Positions 17,253 through 26,875 of a stretch of DNA of 64,000 nt are shown here, one piece after another. The stretch's first letter is position 1. Every line of letters starts with the position of its first letter. A model generated the notes under the pieces. The model had not been told where the DNA came from and ran no database searches. It was given only the letters and a program-made list of their open reading frames with translations. This DNA is from an uncultured Sphingobacteriaceae bacterium (GTDB lineage: Bacteria; Bacteroidota; Bacteroidia; Sphingobacteriales; Sphingobacteriaceae), in assembly GCA_946480915.1 (NCBI GenBank), contig CAMLLO010000008.1, positions 1-64,000 on the forward strand, read 5' to 3'. A program made the position numbers and the translations under genes.

Positions 17253-19099
17253 TGATGTATTTAAAACATAACATAAGTTTAATTTTTCTTGTTGCATTCG
17301 GCTTAACACAGCTTCAAGCGCAGGATACAGTTAGATATACAGGAACAACTCTTTCTAACGTAGATTATCATCACGGGCAATTAAGTCCGGCAATTGGTGT
17401 GCACAACATCCAGGTTTTTCGGGCAAACCGCGAACACCCTGAACTGGCAGATGGTTTTAGCTGGACATACAACCACGCTCCGATGATCGCTTATTGGAAC
17501 AATACTTTTTTTCTTGAATATTTAAGCGATCCGGTTGGTGAGCACATTCCGCCAAGTCAAACTTTACTGCATACTTCAAAAGATGGCTACAACTGGTCAA
17601 AACCTGCCATACTCTTTCCTCCCTACAAAATTCCCGATGGCTGGAAAAAAGAGGGTTATCCCGGCGTAGCCAAAAATCTATACGCAACCATGCATCAGCG
17701 TGTAGGCTTTTATGTTTCCAAGAAAGATCGTCTGCTGGCCCTGGCCTATTATGGCATTGCGATGGATGGAAAAGATGATCCGAACGACGGAAAAGGAATT
17801 GGCCGGGTTGTTCGCGAAATCAAGAAAGATGGCTCATACGGCCCGATTTATTTCCTTCGTCATAATTCAACCTGGGATCAGAAAAAATCTCAATATCCAT
17901 TTTATACCAAAAGCAAAGACAAGAAATTTGTTCAAGCCTGCAACGAAATATTGGCCAGTCCATTGATGATGCAGCAAATGGTAGAAGAAGCCGACAGAAA
18001 TGATCCGCTTATTCCATTAAAAAAAGAAGTAAAAGCCTTTAGCTATTATCACTTGCCAGACGGGCGTGTGGTTGGATTGTGGAAGCATGCCTTAACTTCT
18101 ATTAGTGAGAATGGTGGAAAATCTTGGAGATACGACCCATTGCGTGCACCTGGTTTTGTAAACAGCAATGCCAAAATATGGGGACAGAAGACTTCTGACG
18201 GCCGTTATGCAACGGTTTATAATCCCTCTGAGTTTAGATGGCCTTTAGCTGTTTCGACAAGCGACAATGGATTAGATTATAAAGATTTATTGTTAGTGAA
18301 TGGTGAGATTTCTCCGATGCGCTATGGAGGAAATTATAAATCCTACGGACCTCAATATGTCCGTGGAATTTTAGAAGGTAACGGAACTCCACCTGATAAT
18401 AAAATGTGGGTTACTTACAGCATGAATAAAGAGGATATTTGGGTTGCAGGGATTCCTGTACCTGTTACTTCAAAAATTACTTCTCATGTAAATGAGGATT
18501 TTAACCAGTTTAAAAAACTATCCGACCTTAAATTTTGGAATATTTATAGTCCCTTATGGGCCTCTGTTAAGATAGAAAAGGCTGGTGATGGTACTAATGC
18601 GCTCACCTTACGGGATAAAGACAAATACGATTATGCAAAAGCAGAACGTATAATTCCGGAATCCAAGAGAGTTGCCATAGAATTCTCAATTATTCCTGCG
18701 CAAAGCGATAGAGGAAGTCTGCAAATTGAATTTACCGATGCAAAAGGAAGTGCAGCTTCCAGATTAATTTTCGATGATCAGGGTCAGTTTCAGGCAAAAG
18801 TAGGCTATCGCAACTCCGGAATTATGAAATACGAAGCTGGCAAACAATACGATATCCGGATAGAGCTTGATCGGAACAGGCGAATTTATAATGTATTTGT
18901 AAACGGCCAGAGCAAAGGCGCAAAACTTCAGTTTGCACCGGTTTCAGCATTCGAAAGAGTTGTGTTCAGAACCGGTGATGTTCGCCGCTTTCCGGATGCT
19001 GACACTCCTACAGATCAAATGTATGATTTGGAAAATCCCGGTACACCGGTTCCAGAAGCTATATTTTATATAAAATCATTCAAAACCGCGGCATATTAA
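17252..19099 (+). CDS. Sialidase-fold propeller enzyme, candidate GH143 (DHA hydrolase)
   Basis: A 615-residue secreted protein (signal peptide to about residue 23, QLQA/Q). Repeated Asp-box-like turns (TSKDGYNWSKP, SENGGKSWRYDP, STSDNGLDYKD) place residues 30-400 in the sialidase-type beta-propeller superfamily. The last 200 residues form a beta-sandwich of the laminin-G/concanavalin kind (FWNIYSPLWASV, GSLQIEFTDAKG, YDIRIELDRNRRIYNVFVNG). In RG-II degradation the enzyme that frees 3-deoxy-D-lyxo-heptulosaric acid (GH143) is expected to be a propeller of this type, and position in an RG-II-like operon supports that candidate. The GH143 call rests on context and memory, not on a verified signature. 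It may also be an unclassified exo-glycosidase. It starts inside the preceding stop codon and ends 1 bp before the next gene. Confidence 0.55.
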   Translation: MMYLKHNISLIFLVAFGLTQLQAQDTVRYTGTTLSNVDYHHGQLSPAIGVHNIQVFRANREHPELADGFSWTYNHAPMIAYWNNTFFLEYLSDPVGEHIPPSQTLLHTSKDGYNWSKPAILFPPYKIPDGWKKEGYPGVAKNLYATMHQRVGFYVSKKDRLLALAYYGIAMDGKDDPNDGKGIGRVVREIKKDGSYGPIYFLRHNSTWDQKKSQYPFYTKSKDKKFVQACNEILASPLMMQQMVEEADRNDPLIPLKKEVKAFSYYHLPDGRVVGLWKHALTSISENGGKSWRYDPLRAPGFVNSNAKIWGQKTSDGRYATVYNPSEFRWPLAVSTSDNGLDYKDLLLVNGEISPMRYGGNYKSYGPQYVRGILEGNGTPPDNKMWVTYSMNKEDIWVAGIPVPVTSKITSHVNEDFNQFKKLSDLKFWNIYSPLWASVKIEKAGDGTNALTLRDKDKYDYAKAERIIPESKRVAIEFSIIPAQSDRGSLQIEFTDAKGSAASRLIFDDQGQFQAKVGYRNSGIMKYEAGKQYDIRIELDRNRRIYNVFVNGQSKGAKLQFAPVSAFERVVFRTGDVRRFPDADTPTDQMYDLENPGTPVPEAIFYIKSFKTAAY

Positions 19100-19100
19100 T

Positions 19101-20552
19101 ATGAGGAATTTAACTGCTTGTATTATTTTATTCCTTTTGGCTTTAAATACGAAGGCTGAGATTGTTCTGCCCCGAATTTTAGCACATGGAATGGTTTTGC
19201 AACGCGAGAAGCCTCTGCCAATCTGGGGGACGGCTGCTGCCGGGGAGAATATAACAGTTCAGTTTGAAGGGCAGGAGAAAAAAACCACAGCTGATGTGAA
19301 CGGAAAATGGATCGTGTTTTTAAATCCTTTAAAAGCATCCAATAAACCAGCTTCATTGGTCATTAAAGGCACAAATATTATTCAATTAGACAACATTCTG
19401 GTTGGGGAAGTTTGGCTTTGTTCCGGCCAATCGAACATGGAATATACCATGCGCAAAAACAGCAAGATTGTCAATGCTGACAGTGTTCAAAACCCTGCCG
19501 GCGTTCATTCTCCTGTTGATGAACTGGAATATGCCAGTAATCCCGAAATACGGATTTTCCTGGTGAACCGTAAGGAACTGGTAAAGCCCAATCCCACCCA
19601 TACCGGCTGGAGCATTGCCCGCGACTCGGCCTTACGCTCGTTTTCTGCCGCAGGTTATTTCTTTGCTAAAGAATTGAATGAAAAATTGAATGTTCCTATC
19701 GGGATGATCTCTTCAGCCATTCCTGGCAGCGCCATAGAACCGTGGATTCCGGCAAATGGATTTACCTCCGAATTTTTTAAAGACAAAAAGATCGGTGGCG
19801 ATCCCGGTAAATTTTATGAACCGATGATTGTCCCTTTGGCTCCTTTTGCCGTAAAAGGCTTTTTATGGTACCAGGGCGAAACTAACTGTTTCCAAAATGA
19901 GACTATAGAGTATACCTACAAAATGGAAGCTTTGATAAGTAGTTGGCGCAAATTGTGGAGCGATAAAACTCTTCCCTTTTACTACGTTCAGATTGCTCCG
20001 TTCTACTATTCAAAGAGTACTGAGAAATATCCATTAACAAAAGAAACGCTGCCAAAATTTTGGGAAGCGCAGCAACTGGCAATGAAAATTCCTCATACAG
20101 GAATGATTGCTACAACAGATCTTATCGTTACTCCGGATGACTTGCATCCCGGCTTTAAGTGGGAGATAGGCAGACGTCTTGCGCAATGGCCTCTGGCTAT
20201 TGATTATCACCTGAACGTAACTCCTTCCGGGCCCATTTACAAAAGTATGCGGAGAAAAAAGCATAAGATCGAACTGAACTTTAAATACGCAGGCAAGGGT
20301 TTATGTAGTAAAGACGGAAAGGAATTAAGTCAGTTTGAGATTGCCGGAAACGACGGAAAGTTTGTTCCTGCCAAGGCCGAAATAAAAGGAAATAAGCTGT
20401 TTATTTCTTCGCCAGCGGTTGCCAAGCCTAAGAACGTACGCTTTAGCTGGGAAGAAAGTGGCAAAGCAAATTTTTATAACAATGATGGATTACCTGCTCT
20501 GCCATTCAGAACCAATAATCCATTAATAGGTCAATTCAAGAAGGTTAATTAA
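19101..20552 (+). CDS. SGNH-type acetylesterase (sialate O-acetylesterase family, CE20-like)
   Basis: A 483-residue exported esterase that would remove acetyl groups from pectin sugars before glycosidases act. SGNH block I is VWLCSGQSNMEY with Ser111 as nucleophile. Further blocks are GSAIEPW, GFLWYQGETNC, and DDLHP with Asp347 and His349 completing the triad. An N-terminal beta-sandwich (LPRILAHGMVLQREKPLPIW, residues 21-100) is typical of this family. An unusual feature is an 11-codon segment NADSVQNPAGV (residues 125-135), which is exactly a copy of the dispersed palindromic repeat found between other genes of this operon. It sits in a loop just after block I and leaves the reading frame open. 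Confidence 0.85.
   Translation: MRNLTACIILFLLALNTKAEIVLPRILAHGMVLQREKPLPIWGTAAAGENITVQFEGQEKKTTADVNGKWIVFLNPLKASNKPASLVIKGTNIIQLDNILVGEVWLCSGQSNMEYTMRKNSKIVNADSVQNPAGVHSPVDELEYASNPEIRIFLVNRKELVKPNPTHTGWSIARDSALRSFSAAGYFFAKELNEKLNVPIGMISSAIPGSAIEPWIPANGFTSEFFKDKKIGGDPGKFYEPMIVPLAPFAVKGFLWYQGETNCFQNETIEYTYKMEALISSWRKLWSDKTLPFYYVQIAPFYYSKSTEKYPLTKETLPKFWEAQQLAMKIPHTGMIATTDLIVTPDDLHPGFKWEIGRRLAQWPLAIDYHLNVTPSGPIYKSMRRKKHKIELNFKYAGKGLCSKDGKELSQFEIAGNDGKFVPAKAEIKGNKLFISSPAVAKPKNVRFSWEESGKANFYNNDGLPALPFRTNNPLIGQFKKVN
19473..19505 (+). repeat. Dispersed palindromic repeat, copy 2, in frame inside the esterase gene
   Basis: AATGCTGACAGTGTT, loop CAA, AACCCTGCCGGCGTT occupies exactly 33 bp, equal to codons 125-135 of the esterase. 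It differs from the intergenic copies by several substitutions, including two that break pairing, as expected once selection on the protein applies. Confidence 0.7.
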
Positions 20553-23317
20553 TGAACATATTTTTACGACATATAGTAACTGTTACCTTCTGCCTTTTAC
20601 CTTTTGCCTTCACCATGGCTCAGGGAACAGAAAAGCTATACCTGTCTGGTACTGGTAAGGATAATACTGTTCAATGGGATTTTATGGTTTCTGCCGGAAT
20701 GAATTCTGGCAAATGGTCTAAAATTGCCGTTCCGTCGAATTGGGAGTTGCAAGGTTTTGGAAAATACGATTACGGCTTTGCAAAAGATAGTGTTCGCGGA
20801 AAAGAGACTGGATTTTATAAATATTCCTTCAACGTTCCTTCATCCTGGAAAGGAAAAAAAATAAACATCGTTTTCGAAGGTTCGATGACCGATACCGAAG
20901 TGAAGATTAATGGCAAACCTGCCGGGGAAATTCATCAGGGGGCATTTTATGCTTTTAAATACGACATCAGCGATTTGCTAAATTATGGCGCTTCAAATTT
21001 ACTGGAAGCAACAGTTGCAAAGCATTCAGCAAATCAATCTGTTAATGAAGCCGAGCGCAAGGCGGATTTCTGGATCTTCGGAGGGATATTCAGACCGGTT
21101 TACCTGGAATCATTGCCAGAAACTCATATTGAACGCGTGGCAATTGATGCAAAAGCTAACGGACAATTTACAGCGCAAGTTTTTCATTCTGCAAATGCTG
21201 ATAAAGTTTCGGTTCAGCTGTACGGTGCCGATGGAAAGAAATTCGGGAAAAAACTTAGACAGACTTTAAACAATTCTTCTAATGTTCTTGTCTCGGGCAA
21301 GTTCAATTCTGCAAAATTGTGGTCGCCAGAATTTCCGAATTTATACAGAGCAGTTTTTACTCTTTATCAAAAAGGAAAGGCAATCCATTCTATTGAGCAA
21401 AAATTTGGTTTCCGAACCGTAGAAGTTAAGGAACGGGATGGCGTATACGTAAATGGCGTTAAAATTAAATTTAAAGGAGTTAACCGTCATTCATTCTATC
21501 CAAGCTCGGGCAGAACAACAAGTAAAAAAGTGAGCATCGATGATGTGAACTTGATGAAGGATATGAACATGAATGCAGTGCGCATGTCTCATTATCCGCC
21601 AGACGGACATTTTTTGGATGCGTGTGATTCTTTAGGACTTTTTGTAATGGATGAGCTGGCGGGCTGGCATGGGCATTACGATACACCAACAGGTACAAAG
21701 CTTGCAAAAGAGATGCTTTCGCATGATGTGAATCATCCATCCATCGTTTTTTGGGCGAATGGGAATGAGGGCGGGCACAACCGCGAGCTGGATGCATTAT
21801 TCGCGAAAGAAGATATTCAAAAAAGACCCTTAGTTCACCCTTGGGAAAATTTCAATGGTTTCGACACACAACATTATCGCGAATATAATTATGGCATAGG
21901 CAACTATCGTCATGGCCACAGCATTGTAATGCCGACTGAATTTTTACATGGAATGTACGATGGGGGGCATGGCGCCAGCTTAGACGATTACTGGAACGAT
22001 ATGCTGTTAAATCCGCTTTCTGCAGGTGGTTTTCTTTGGGATTTTGCTGATCAGGGAGTGGTACGTACAGACAAAAACGGATTTATTGATACTGATAAAA
22101 ATCGCGGAGCGGATGGAATTGTTGGTCCGTATCATGAAAAAGAGGGAAGTTTTTACACCATAAAAGAAGTTTGGAGCCCGGTTTACTTTGAACCTCGTGA
22201 AATGACATCCAACTTTAATGGTGCGTTTAACATCGAGAACAGATACTATTATACTAACCTGAACCAGTGTAAATTCAGCTGGAAGCTTGTTAATTTAAAG
22301 GACAAAACCAATAAAGCCGGAACATCTTCATCTCCAACTATCAAACCATTCGAAAAAGGAATATTGAACGTTTCTTTACCGGCCGATTGGAGAAATTTTG
22401 ATGTTTTATACATCAGTGCTACTGATCCGCATAACCGCGAGTTATTTACCTGGAGCTTTCCGATCACACTTCCCAAAACGGCAGCAAGCAGGATAGTAAG
22501 TACTGAAGGAACTGGAACTGTAACTTTATCAGAAGCCGATACCCTTTATAACGTGTCGGCAAATGGAATAAACCTCAGCTTCAGCAAAAAAAGTGGAATA
22601 TTAAGAAATGTTAAAAATGCGAAAGGATCAATTCCTTTTACAAATGGCCCGATTGTTCAGGAGGGGACAACCAATTTCCAAAATATCAAACACAGGTTTG
22701 ATGGAAAGAACCTTATTGTCGAATCTACATTCGATCGAAAAGCTGCCTATAACACGCTGCAATGGACCATCTATCCGTCAGGCTGGGTTAAACTGAATGT
22801 AAAATATTTTCCTGCAGAATATCTTACCAACTTCATCGGAATCAATTTCTCTTTTCCCGAAAGCAAAATAAAGGGAGTTCAATATATGGGAAATGGCCCT
22901 TACCGGGTTTGGCGAAATCGTTTGAAAGGCAATCAGTTCGGTGTTTGGAATAAAGATTACAACGCGACTGAGACCGGTGAGCAATGGGTGTATCCAGAAT
23001 TCAAAGGATATCATTCGAACATGTACTGGAGCAAATTTATCACTGCCGAACAGCCATTCACAGTAGTTACAGAAAATGAGGACGTGTTTTTACGTCTGTT
23101 TACTCCAGCATGGAAAACAGACCAGTGGCACAATTACGAACCGATATTCCCTTCTGGTGATATTTCATTTATGCAGGGGATTCCGGGGATAGGTACAAAA
23201 ACGCAGCGGGCAGACAGAAGTGGCCCGATGGCGGGTAAAAATGTTTTTTACGATTACGAGAAAGATCCGGCGAGGGCCTTGGATTTGACATTATATTTTG
23301 ATTTTTCAGGAAAGTGA
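20552..23317 (+). CDS. GH2 family glycoside hydrolase
   Basis: A 921-residue exported GH2 enzyme with the usual order: jelly-roll sugar-binding domain (VPSNWELQGFGKYDYG, about 45-200), immunoglobulin-like domain, TIM barrel (FKGVNRHSFYPSSGRTTSKK, about 310-600), then C-terminal beta domains (a Bgal_small_N-like region, ending GPYRVWRNRLKGNQFGVWNK). The acid/base is Glu406 in WANGNEGG and the likely nucleophile is Glu463 in PTEFLHGMYD. The family covers beta-galactosidase, beta-glucuronidase and arabinosidase activities; in an RG-II-like operon a beta-galactosidase or beta-glucuronidase step is plausible. The signal peptide ends near TMAQ. The start codon overlaps the preceding stop by one base. 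Confidence 0.88.
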   Translation: MNIFLRHIVTVTFCLLPFAFTMAQGTEKLYLSGTGKDNTVQWDFMVSAGMNSGKWSKIAVPSNWELQGFGKYDYGFAKDSVRGKETGFYKYSFNVPSSWKGKKINIVFEGSMTDTEVKINGKPAGEIHQGAFYAFKYDISDLLNYGASNLLEATVAKHSANQSVNEAERKADFWIFGGIFRPVYLESLPETHIERVAIDAKANGQFTAQVFHSANADKVSVQLYGADGKKFGKKLRQTLNNSSNVLVSGKFNSAKLWSPEFPNLYRAVFTLYQKGKAIHSIEQKFGFRTVEVKERDGVYVNGVKIKFKGVNRHSFYPSSGRTTSKKVSIDDVNLMKDMNMNAVRMSHYPPDGHFLDACDSLGLFVMDELAGWHGHYDTPTGTKLAKEMLSHDVNHPSIVFWANGNEGGHNRELDALFAKEDIQKRPLVHPWENFNGFDTQHYREYNYGIGNYRHGHSIVMPTEFLHGMYDGGHGASLDDYWNDMLLNPLSAGGFLWDFADQGVVRTDKNGFIDTDKNRGADGIVGPYHEKEGSFYTIKEVWSPVYFEPREMTSNFNGAFNIENRYYYTNLNQCKFSWKLVNLKDKTNKAGTSSSPTIKPFEKGILNVSLPADWRNFDVLYISATDPHNRELFTWSFPITLPKTAASRIVSTEGTGTVTLSEADTLYNVSANGINLSFSKKSGILRNVKNAKGSIPFTNGPIVQEGTTNFQNIKHRFDGKNLIVESTFDRKAAYNTLQWTIYPSGWVKLNVKYFPAEYLTNFIGINFSFPESKIKGVQYMGNGPYRVWRNRLKGNQFGVWNKDYNATETGEQWVYPEFKGYHSNMYWSKFITAEQPFTVVTENEDVFLRLFTPAWKTDQWHNYEPIFPSGDISFMQGIPGIGTKTQRADRSGPMAGKNVFYDYEKDPARALDLTLYFDFSGK

Positions 23318-23318
23318 G

Positions 23319-26072
23319 ATGAATATATTAAAAGGATTATTAGTTCTGTGTTTAGTCATGATTTTATTCTCGTTTAATAAATACGAGGGTGGAATCGACG
23401 TACAGAATCTTAGAACAGAATTATTAACCAATCCGGTTGGAATCGATATTACGCAACCCAGGTTAAGCTGGGAAATAACCGGTAACCAACGTGGAATCGA
23501 GCAAACTGCTTATCAAATAATTGTGACTTCAACTCCAGAAAAGCTTTCAGCCAATGAAGGCGATTTATGGAATTCAGGTAAAGTAAATTCAAATCAATCC
23601 ACTTTTATTAAATACGCGGGAAAAGCCTTAAACAAAGGCGACAAAGCATTTTGGAAGGTTAAAGTTTGGACCAACAAAGGTGAAGCTGAATGGAGTAGTG
23701 TTGCCACATGGAGCCTTGGCTTACACCAATACAAAGATTGGGAAGGTCGCTGGATTGGTTTTGACCGTTATTTTCCATGGGATAATCAGGATCTGCCGAA
23801 ATTGTCTGCCAGATACTTCAGAAAAGACTTTTCGACCGCAAAACAGGTTAAATCGGCAACAGCATCCATCATGGGGCTTGGCTTATATGAACTCTACATT
23901 GATGGAAAGAAAATCGGTGACCAGGTTTTAGCGCCGGCTCCTACAGATTACACTCAAAATATTAAGTACAATACTTTCGATGTTACCGAAAATTTAAAAG
24001 TAGGAAAACACGCCATCGGCGTAGTACTGGGCAACGGTCGCTTTTTTGAAATGCGCCAGACCAAGGCCTACAAACAAAAGACGTTCGGTTTTCCGAAACT
24101 GTTGATGCAGCTAAATATCACTTATTCCGACGGAACGAAGCAAACCATTAAAACGGATAATAGCTGGAAAGGAACTGCCGAAGGGCCGATACTCGCAAAT
24201 AACGAGTATGATGGTGAAGAATATGATGCCCGCAAGGAAATGACCGGATGGAATCAGCCCGGTTTTCACGAGCAAAAATGGTTGACTTCTGAATATGTGC
24301 AGGAGCCGGGTGGAGCTTACGAAGCCCAGATGAACCAGTTTATGAAGGTTATGCAGGATATTAAACCCGTTTCGATCACCAAACGAAGTAATGGAAATTA
24401 CATTATCGACTTTGGTCAGAACATGTCTGGTTGGGTGAAACTCCGCGTGAAGGGTGAAAAAGGTCGCAAACTGACGCTAAAATTTGCTGAGTCTTTACAG
24501 GGGAACGGCGATTTGTTTATAGCCAATTTGCGTGACGCAAAAACCACCGATACGTATATTCTTAAAGGAGATGGCATTGAGGAGTGGGAGCCTCGATTTG
24601 TTTATCACGGTTTTCGCTATGTCGAGGTAAACGGTTATCCCGGTACACCGGAAAAAAATAATTTTACAGCCCGTTTTGTTTATGATGCGATGCAAACGAA
24701 TGGTTCATTTGAATCGTCTAACGCATTATTAAATCAGATCCATAAAAACTCGTGGTGGGGAATAGCCTCCAATTATAAAGGAATGCCGGTTGATTGTCCT
24801 CAGCGGAATGAGCGTCAGCCCTGGTTAGGCGACAGGTCTACCGGAGCGTATGGCGAAAGCTTTTTGTTTGATAACACAGCTTTATACGCAAAATGGCTTG
24901 AGGATATCAGGTATTCGCAAAAAGCAGATGGCGCCATTCCGGATGTTGCACCTGCCTTTTGGCGCTATTACAGTGATAACATGACCTGGCCGGGAACACT
25001 GCTAATGGTTTCGGACATGCTTTATCGTCAAACAGGAGATGTTTCTGCACTGCAAACTAATTATCCAGCTATGAAAAAATGGCTGCTTTATATGCAATCG
25101 CGGTATCTAAGCGGCGATGGTATTATGACGAAGGATAGCTATGGGGATTGGTGCGTTCCACCTGTTACTATCGAAGCGGGCCGGGGCGTAAATGCTGACC
25201 AGAAACATCCAAGTACTTTAATCGCAACAGCATATTATTACCATTATTTGAACATGATGAGTCGCTTTGCGAAGCTTACAGGAAATAGCGGTGATACCGC
25301 CTTGTTTTCAGGGCTTGCTTCAGACGCGAAGGTTGCATTTAACAAAAAGTTCTACAACCAAAAAGGCTTTTATGGAGAAAATGCCTTAACGGATAACCTG
25401 TTAGCAGTACACTTTGGTTTAGTGGAGCCGGGAAATATTAAGAAAGTTCAGCAGCAAATAGTTTCGATTATTGAAGATCAGAACAAAGGTCACTTAAGCA
25501 CCGGACTAATCGGAACCCAGTGGCTTATGCGCACACTTAGCAATATGGAGAGATCAGATTTGGCGTATAAAATTGCTTCTCAAAAAACCTATCCTTCATG
25601 GGGATATATGATTGAAAACGGCGCTACTGCAATTTGGGAGCTTTGGAATGGAAACACGGCAGATCCTAAAATGAATTCTCAAAATCACGTGATGTTGCTG
25701 GGTGATTTAATGATCTGGTATTATGAAAATCTGCTAGGGATAAAATCAGATTATGAGAACCCCGGCTTTAAGAAAATTATTATGAAGCCCGAGTTGATCG
25801 ACGGCTTGAATTATGCGAAAGGTAGTTACAAATCCCCTTACGGGATAATTAAAAGTGATTGGAAGAAAAGCGGAAAGTCATTTAACTGGAATATCACTGT
25901 GCCTGCCAACACAAGAGCGATGATTTATGTACCTGCAAGTTCTGCTAATAAAGTCAGAGAGGGAAGTGCAAGTGCCTCTGGTTCGAGTGGTGTGAAATTT
26001 ATAAAAATGGAAGGTAACCGGGCAGTATTCGAACTGGGATCGGGCAATTACATAGTTAGTTCAAGCATTTAA
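23319..26072 (+). CDS. GH78 family alpha-L-rhamnosidase (first of three)
   Basis: The 917-residue product has the full GH78 layout: fibronectin-like N-terminus (LRTELLTNPVGIDITQPRLS), two beta-sandwich domains with WIGFDRYFPW and YELYIDGKKIGDQVLAPAPT, the (alpha/alpha)6 catalytic barrel, and a C-terminal beta domain (SYKSPYGIIKSDWKKSG). The catalytic acid region is PVDCPQRNERQPWLGDRS, and SWGYMIENGATAIWELWNG is the conserved late block. I prefer ATG 23319, 1 bp after the previous stop, over the earlier in-frame start at 23298, which overlaps the GH2 gene. It would remove terminal alpha-rhamnose from pectin side chains, probably in the periplasm. Confidence 0.93.
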   Translation: MNILKGLLVLCLVMILFSFNKYEGGIDVQNLRTELLTNPVGIDITQPRLSWEITGNQRGIEQTAYQIIVTSTPEKLSANEGDLWNSGKVNSNQSTFIKYAGKALNKGDKAFWKVKVWTNKGEAEWSSVATWSLGLHQYKDWEGRWIGFDRYFPWDNQDLPKLSARYFRKDFSTAKQVKSATASIMGLGLYELYIDGKKIGDQVLAPAPTDYTQNIKYNTFDVTENLKVGKHAIGVVLGNGRFFEMRQTKAYKQKTFGFPKLLMQLNITYSDGTKQTIKTDNSWKGTAEGPILANNEYDGEEYDARKEMTGWNQPGFHEQKWLTSEYVQEPGGAYEAQMNQFMKVMQDIKPVSITKRSNGNYIIDFGQNMSGWVKLRVKGEKGRKLTLKFAESLQGNGDLFIANLRDAKTTDTYILKGDGIEEWEPRFVYHGFRYVEVNGYPGTPEKNNFTARFVYDAMQTNGSFESSNALLNQIHKNSWWGIASNYKGMPVDCPQRNERQPWLGDRSTGAYGESFLFDNTALYAKWLEDIRYSQKADGAIPDVAPAFWRYYSDNMTWPGTLLMVSDMLYRQTGDVSALQTNYPAMKKWLLYMQSRYLSGDGIMTKDSYGDWCVPPVTIEAGRGVNADQKHPSTLIATAYYYHYLNMMSRFAKLTGNSGDTALFSGLASDAKVAFNKKFYNQKGFYGENALTDNLLAVHFGLVEPGNIKKVQQQIVSIIEDQNKGHLSTGLIGTQWLMRTLSNMERSDLAYKIASQKTYPSWGYMIENGATAIWELWNGNTADPKMNSQNHVMLLGDLMIWYYENLLGIKSDYENPGFKKIIMKPELIDGLNYAKGSYKSPYGIIKSDWKKSGKSFNWNITVPANTRAMIYVPASSANKVREGSASASGSSGVKFIKMEGNRAVFELGSGNYIVSSSI

Positions 26073-26081
26073 AGATATAGT

Positions 26082-26804
26082 ATGAAAAAAATTAAAACGC
26101 AAATTTTTAGCGCTGCTCTGTTTAGCGCCACGGTGCTTTCATTTTCTTCTTACAGTCAGGTTAAACCTGATGCCAGGAAAGAAGTTATGACAGCCGATAA
26201 TAAAGCAAAATCAGACGCTGATCAGGAAAAGAAAGCTGCAGAATGGGTTGCATCGCTTAACTTGAATGATGCAGATAAGGCTAATCGTGTGAAAGATGTT
26301 ATAGTCGCGCATTTAAAAACCATCCGCGACTGGCACAACGAGCACCCATTTTCTACGGTACCTGCCGGAATTAATCCGGTAACTGGAATTAAGCTTTCGG
26401 AATTAGAGAGGCAGATTATTGCCAATTCGGCGATGCCTAAAACCGTCCATGAAAATTTAATGAGCGGTTTAAGAAAGGACTTGACAGAAACGCAGGTAGA
26501 GACAATTCTTGATAAGTATACAGTTGGAAAAGTGGCTTTTACGTTGAATGGATATAAATCCATTGTTCCAAATCTGACCGCTGTAGAGGAGGCTGAAATT
26601 TTAAAGAATTTGAAGCAAGCTCGTGAGCAGGCGGTAGATTATAAGAATATGAACCAGATCTCAGCAATTTTTGAAATCTATAAAACGAAGAATGAGCAGT
26701 ATTTGAATTCGAATGGACGTAGCTGGAAGCAGATGTATAAGGATTATACAAATGCAATCAAGATGAAAAAGGCTGCTGATGCAGCGGCAAAAAAGAAAGA
26801 TTAA
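26082..26804 (+). CDS. DUF3826-like periplasmic protein of unknown function
   Basis: A 240-residue exported helical protein (signal peptide to about residue 25, SSYSQ). Residues 48-215 are almost entirely helix-forming with few cysteines, and include KLSELERQIIANSAMPKTVH and LTETQVETILDKYTVGKVAF. I recognise it as the DUF3826 family from Bacteroidota carbohydrate loci, with moderate certainty. The C-terminal tail is Lys/Ala-rich. There is no catalytic motif. Located 9 bp after the GH78 gene and before the sialidase-like gene, it is a conserved accessory rather than an obvious enzyme. Confidence 0.65.
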   Translation: MKKIKTQIFSAALFSATVLSFSSYSQVKPDARKEVMTADNKAKSDADQEKKAAEWVASLNLNDADKANRVKDVIVAHLKTIRDWHNEHPFSTVPAGINPVTGIKLSELERQIIANSAMPKTVHENLMSGLRKDLTETQVETILDKYTVGKVAFTLNGYKSIVPNLTAVEEAEILKNLKQAREQAVDYKNMNQISAIFEIYKTKNEQYLNSNGRSWKQMYKDYTNAIKMKKAADAAAKKKD

Positions 26805-26816
26805 GTGTCGATGACA

Positions 26817-26864
26817 AATGCTGACAGGGTTCTAAACCCTGTCAGCATTACCCTGTCGGTGTTA
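26817..26864 (+). repeat. Dispersed palindromic repeat, copy 3, plus a partial copy
   Basis: AATGCTGACAGGGTT and AACCCTGTCAGCATT are perfect 15-bp arms around a CTA loop (26817-26849), followed directly by ACCCTGTCGGTGTTA, a second half-copy (26850-26864). It lies between the DUF3826-like gene and the sialidase-like gene. Confidence 0.75.
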
Positions 26865-26875
26865 AATGAAAGAAA

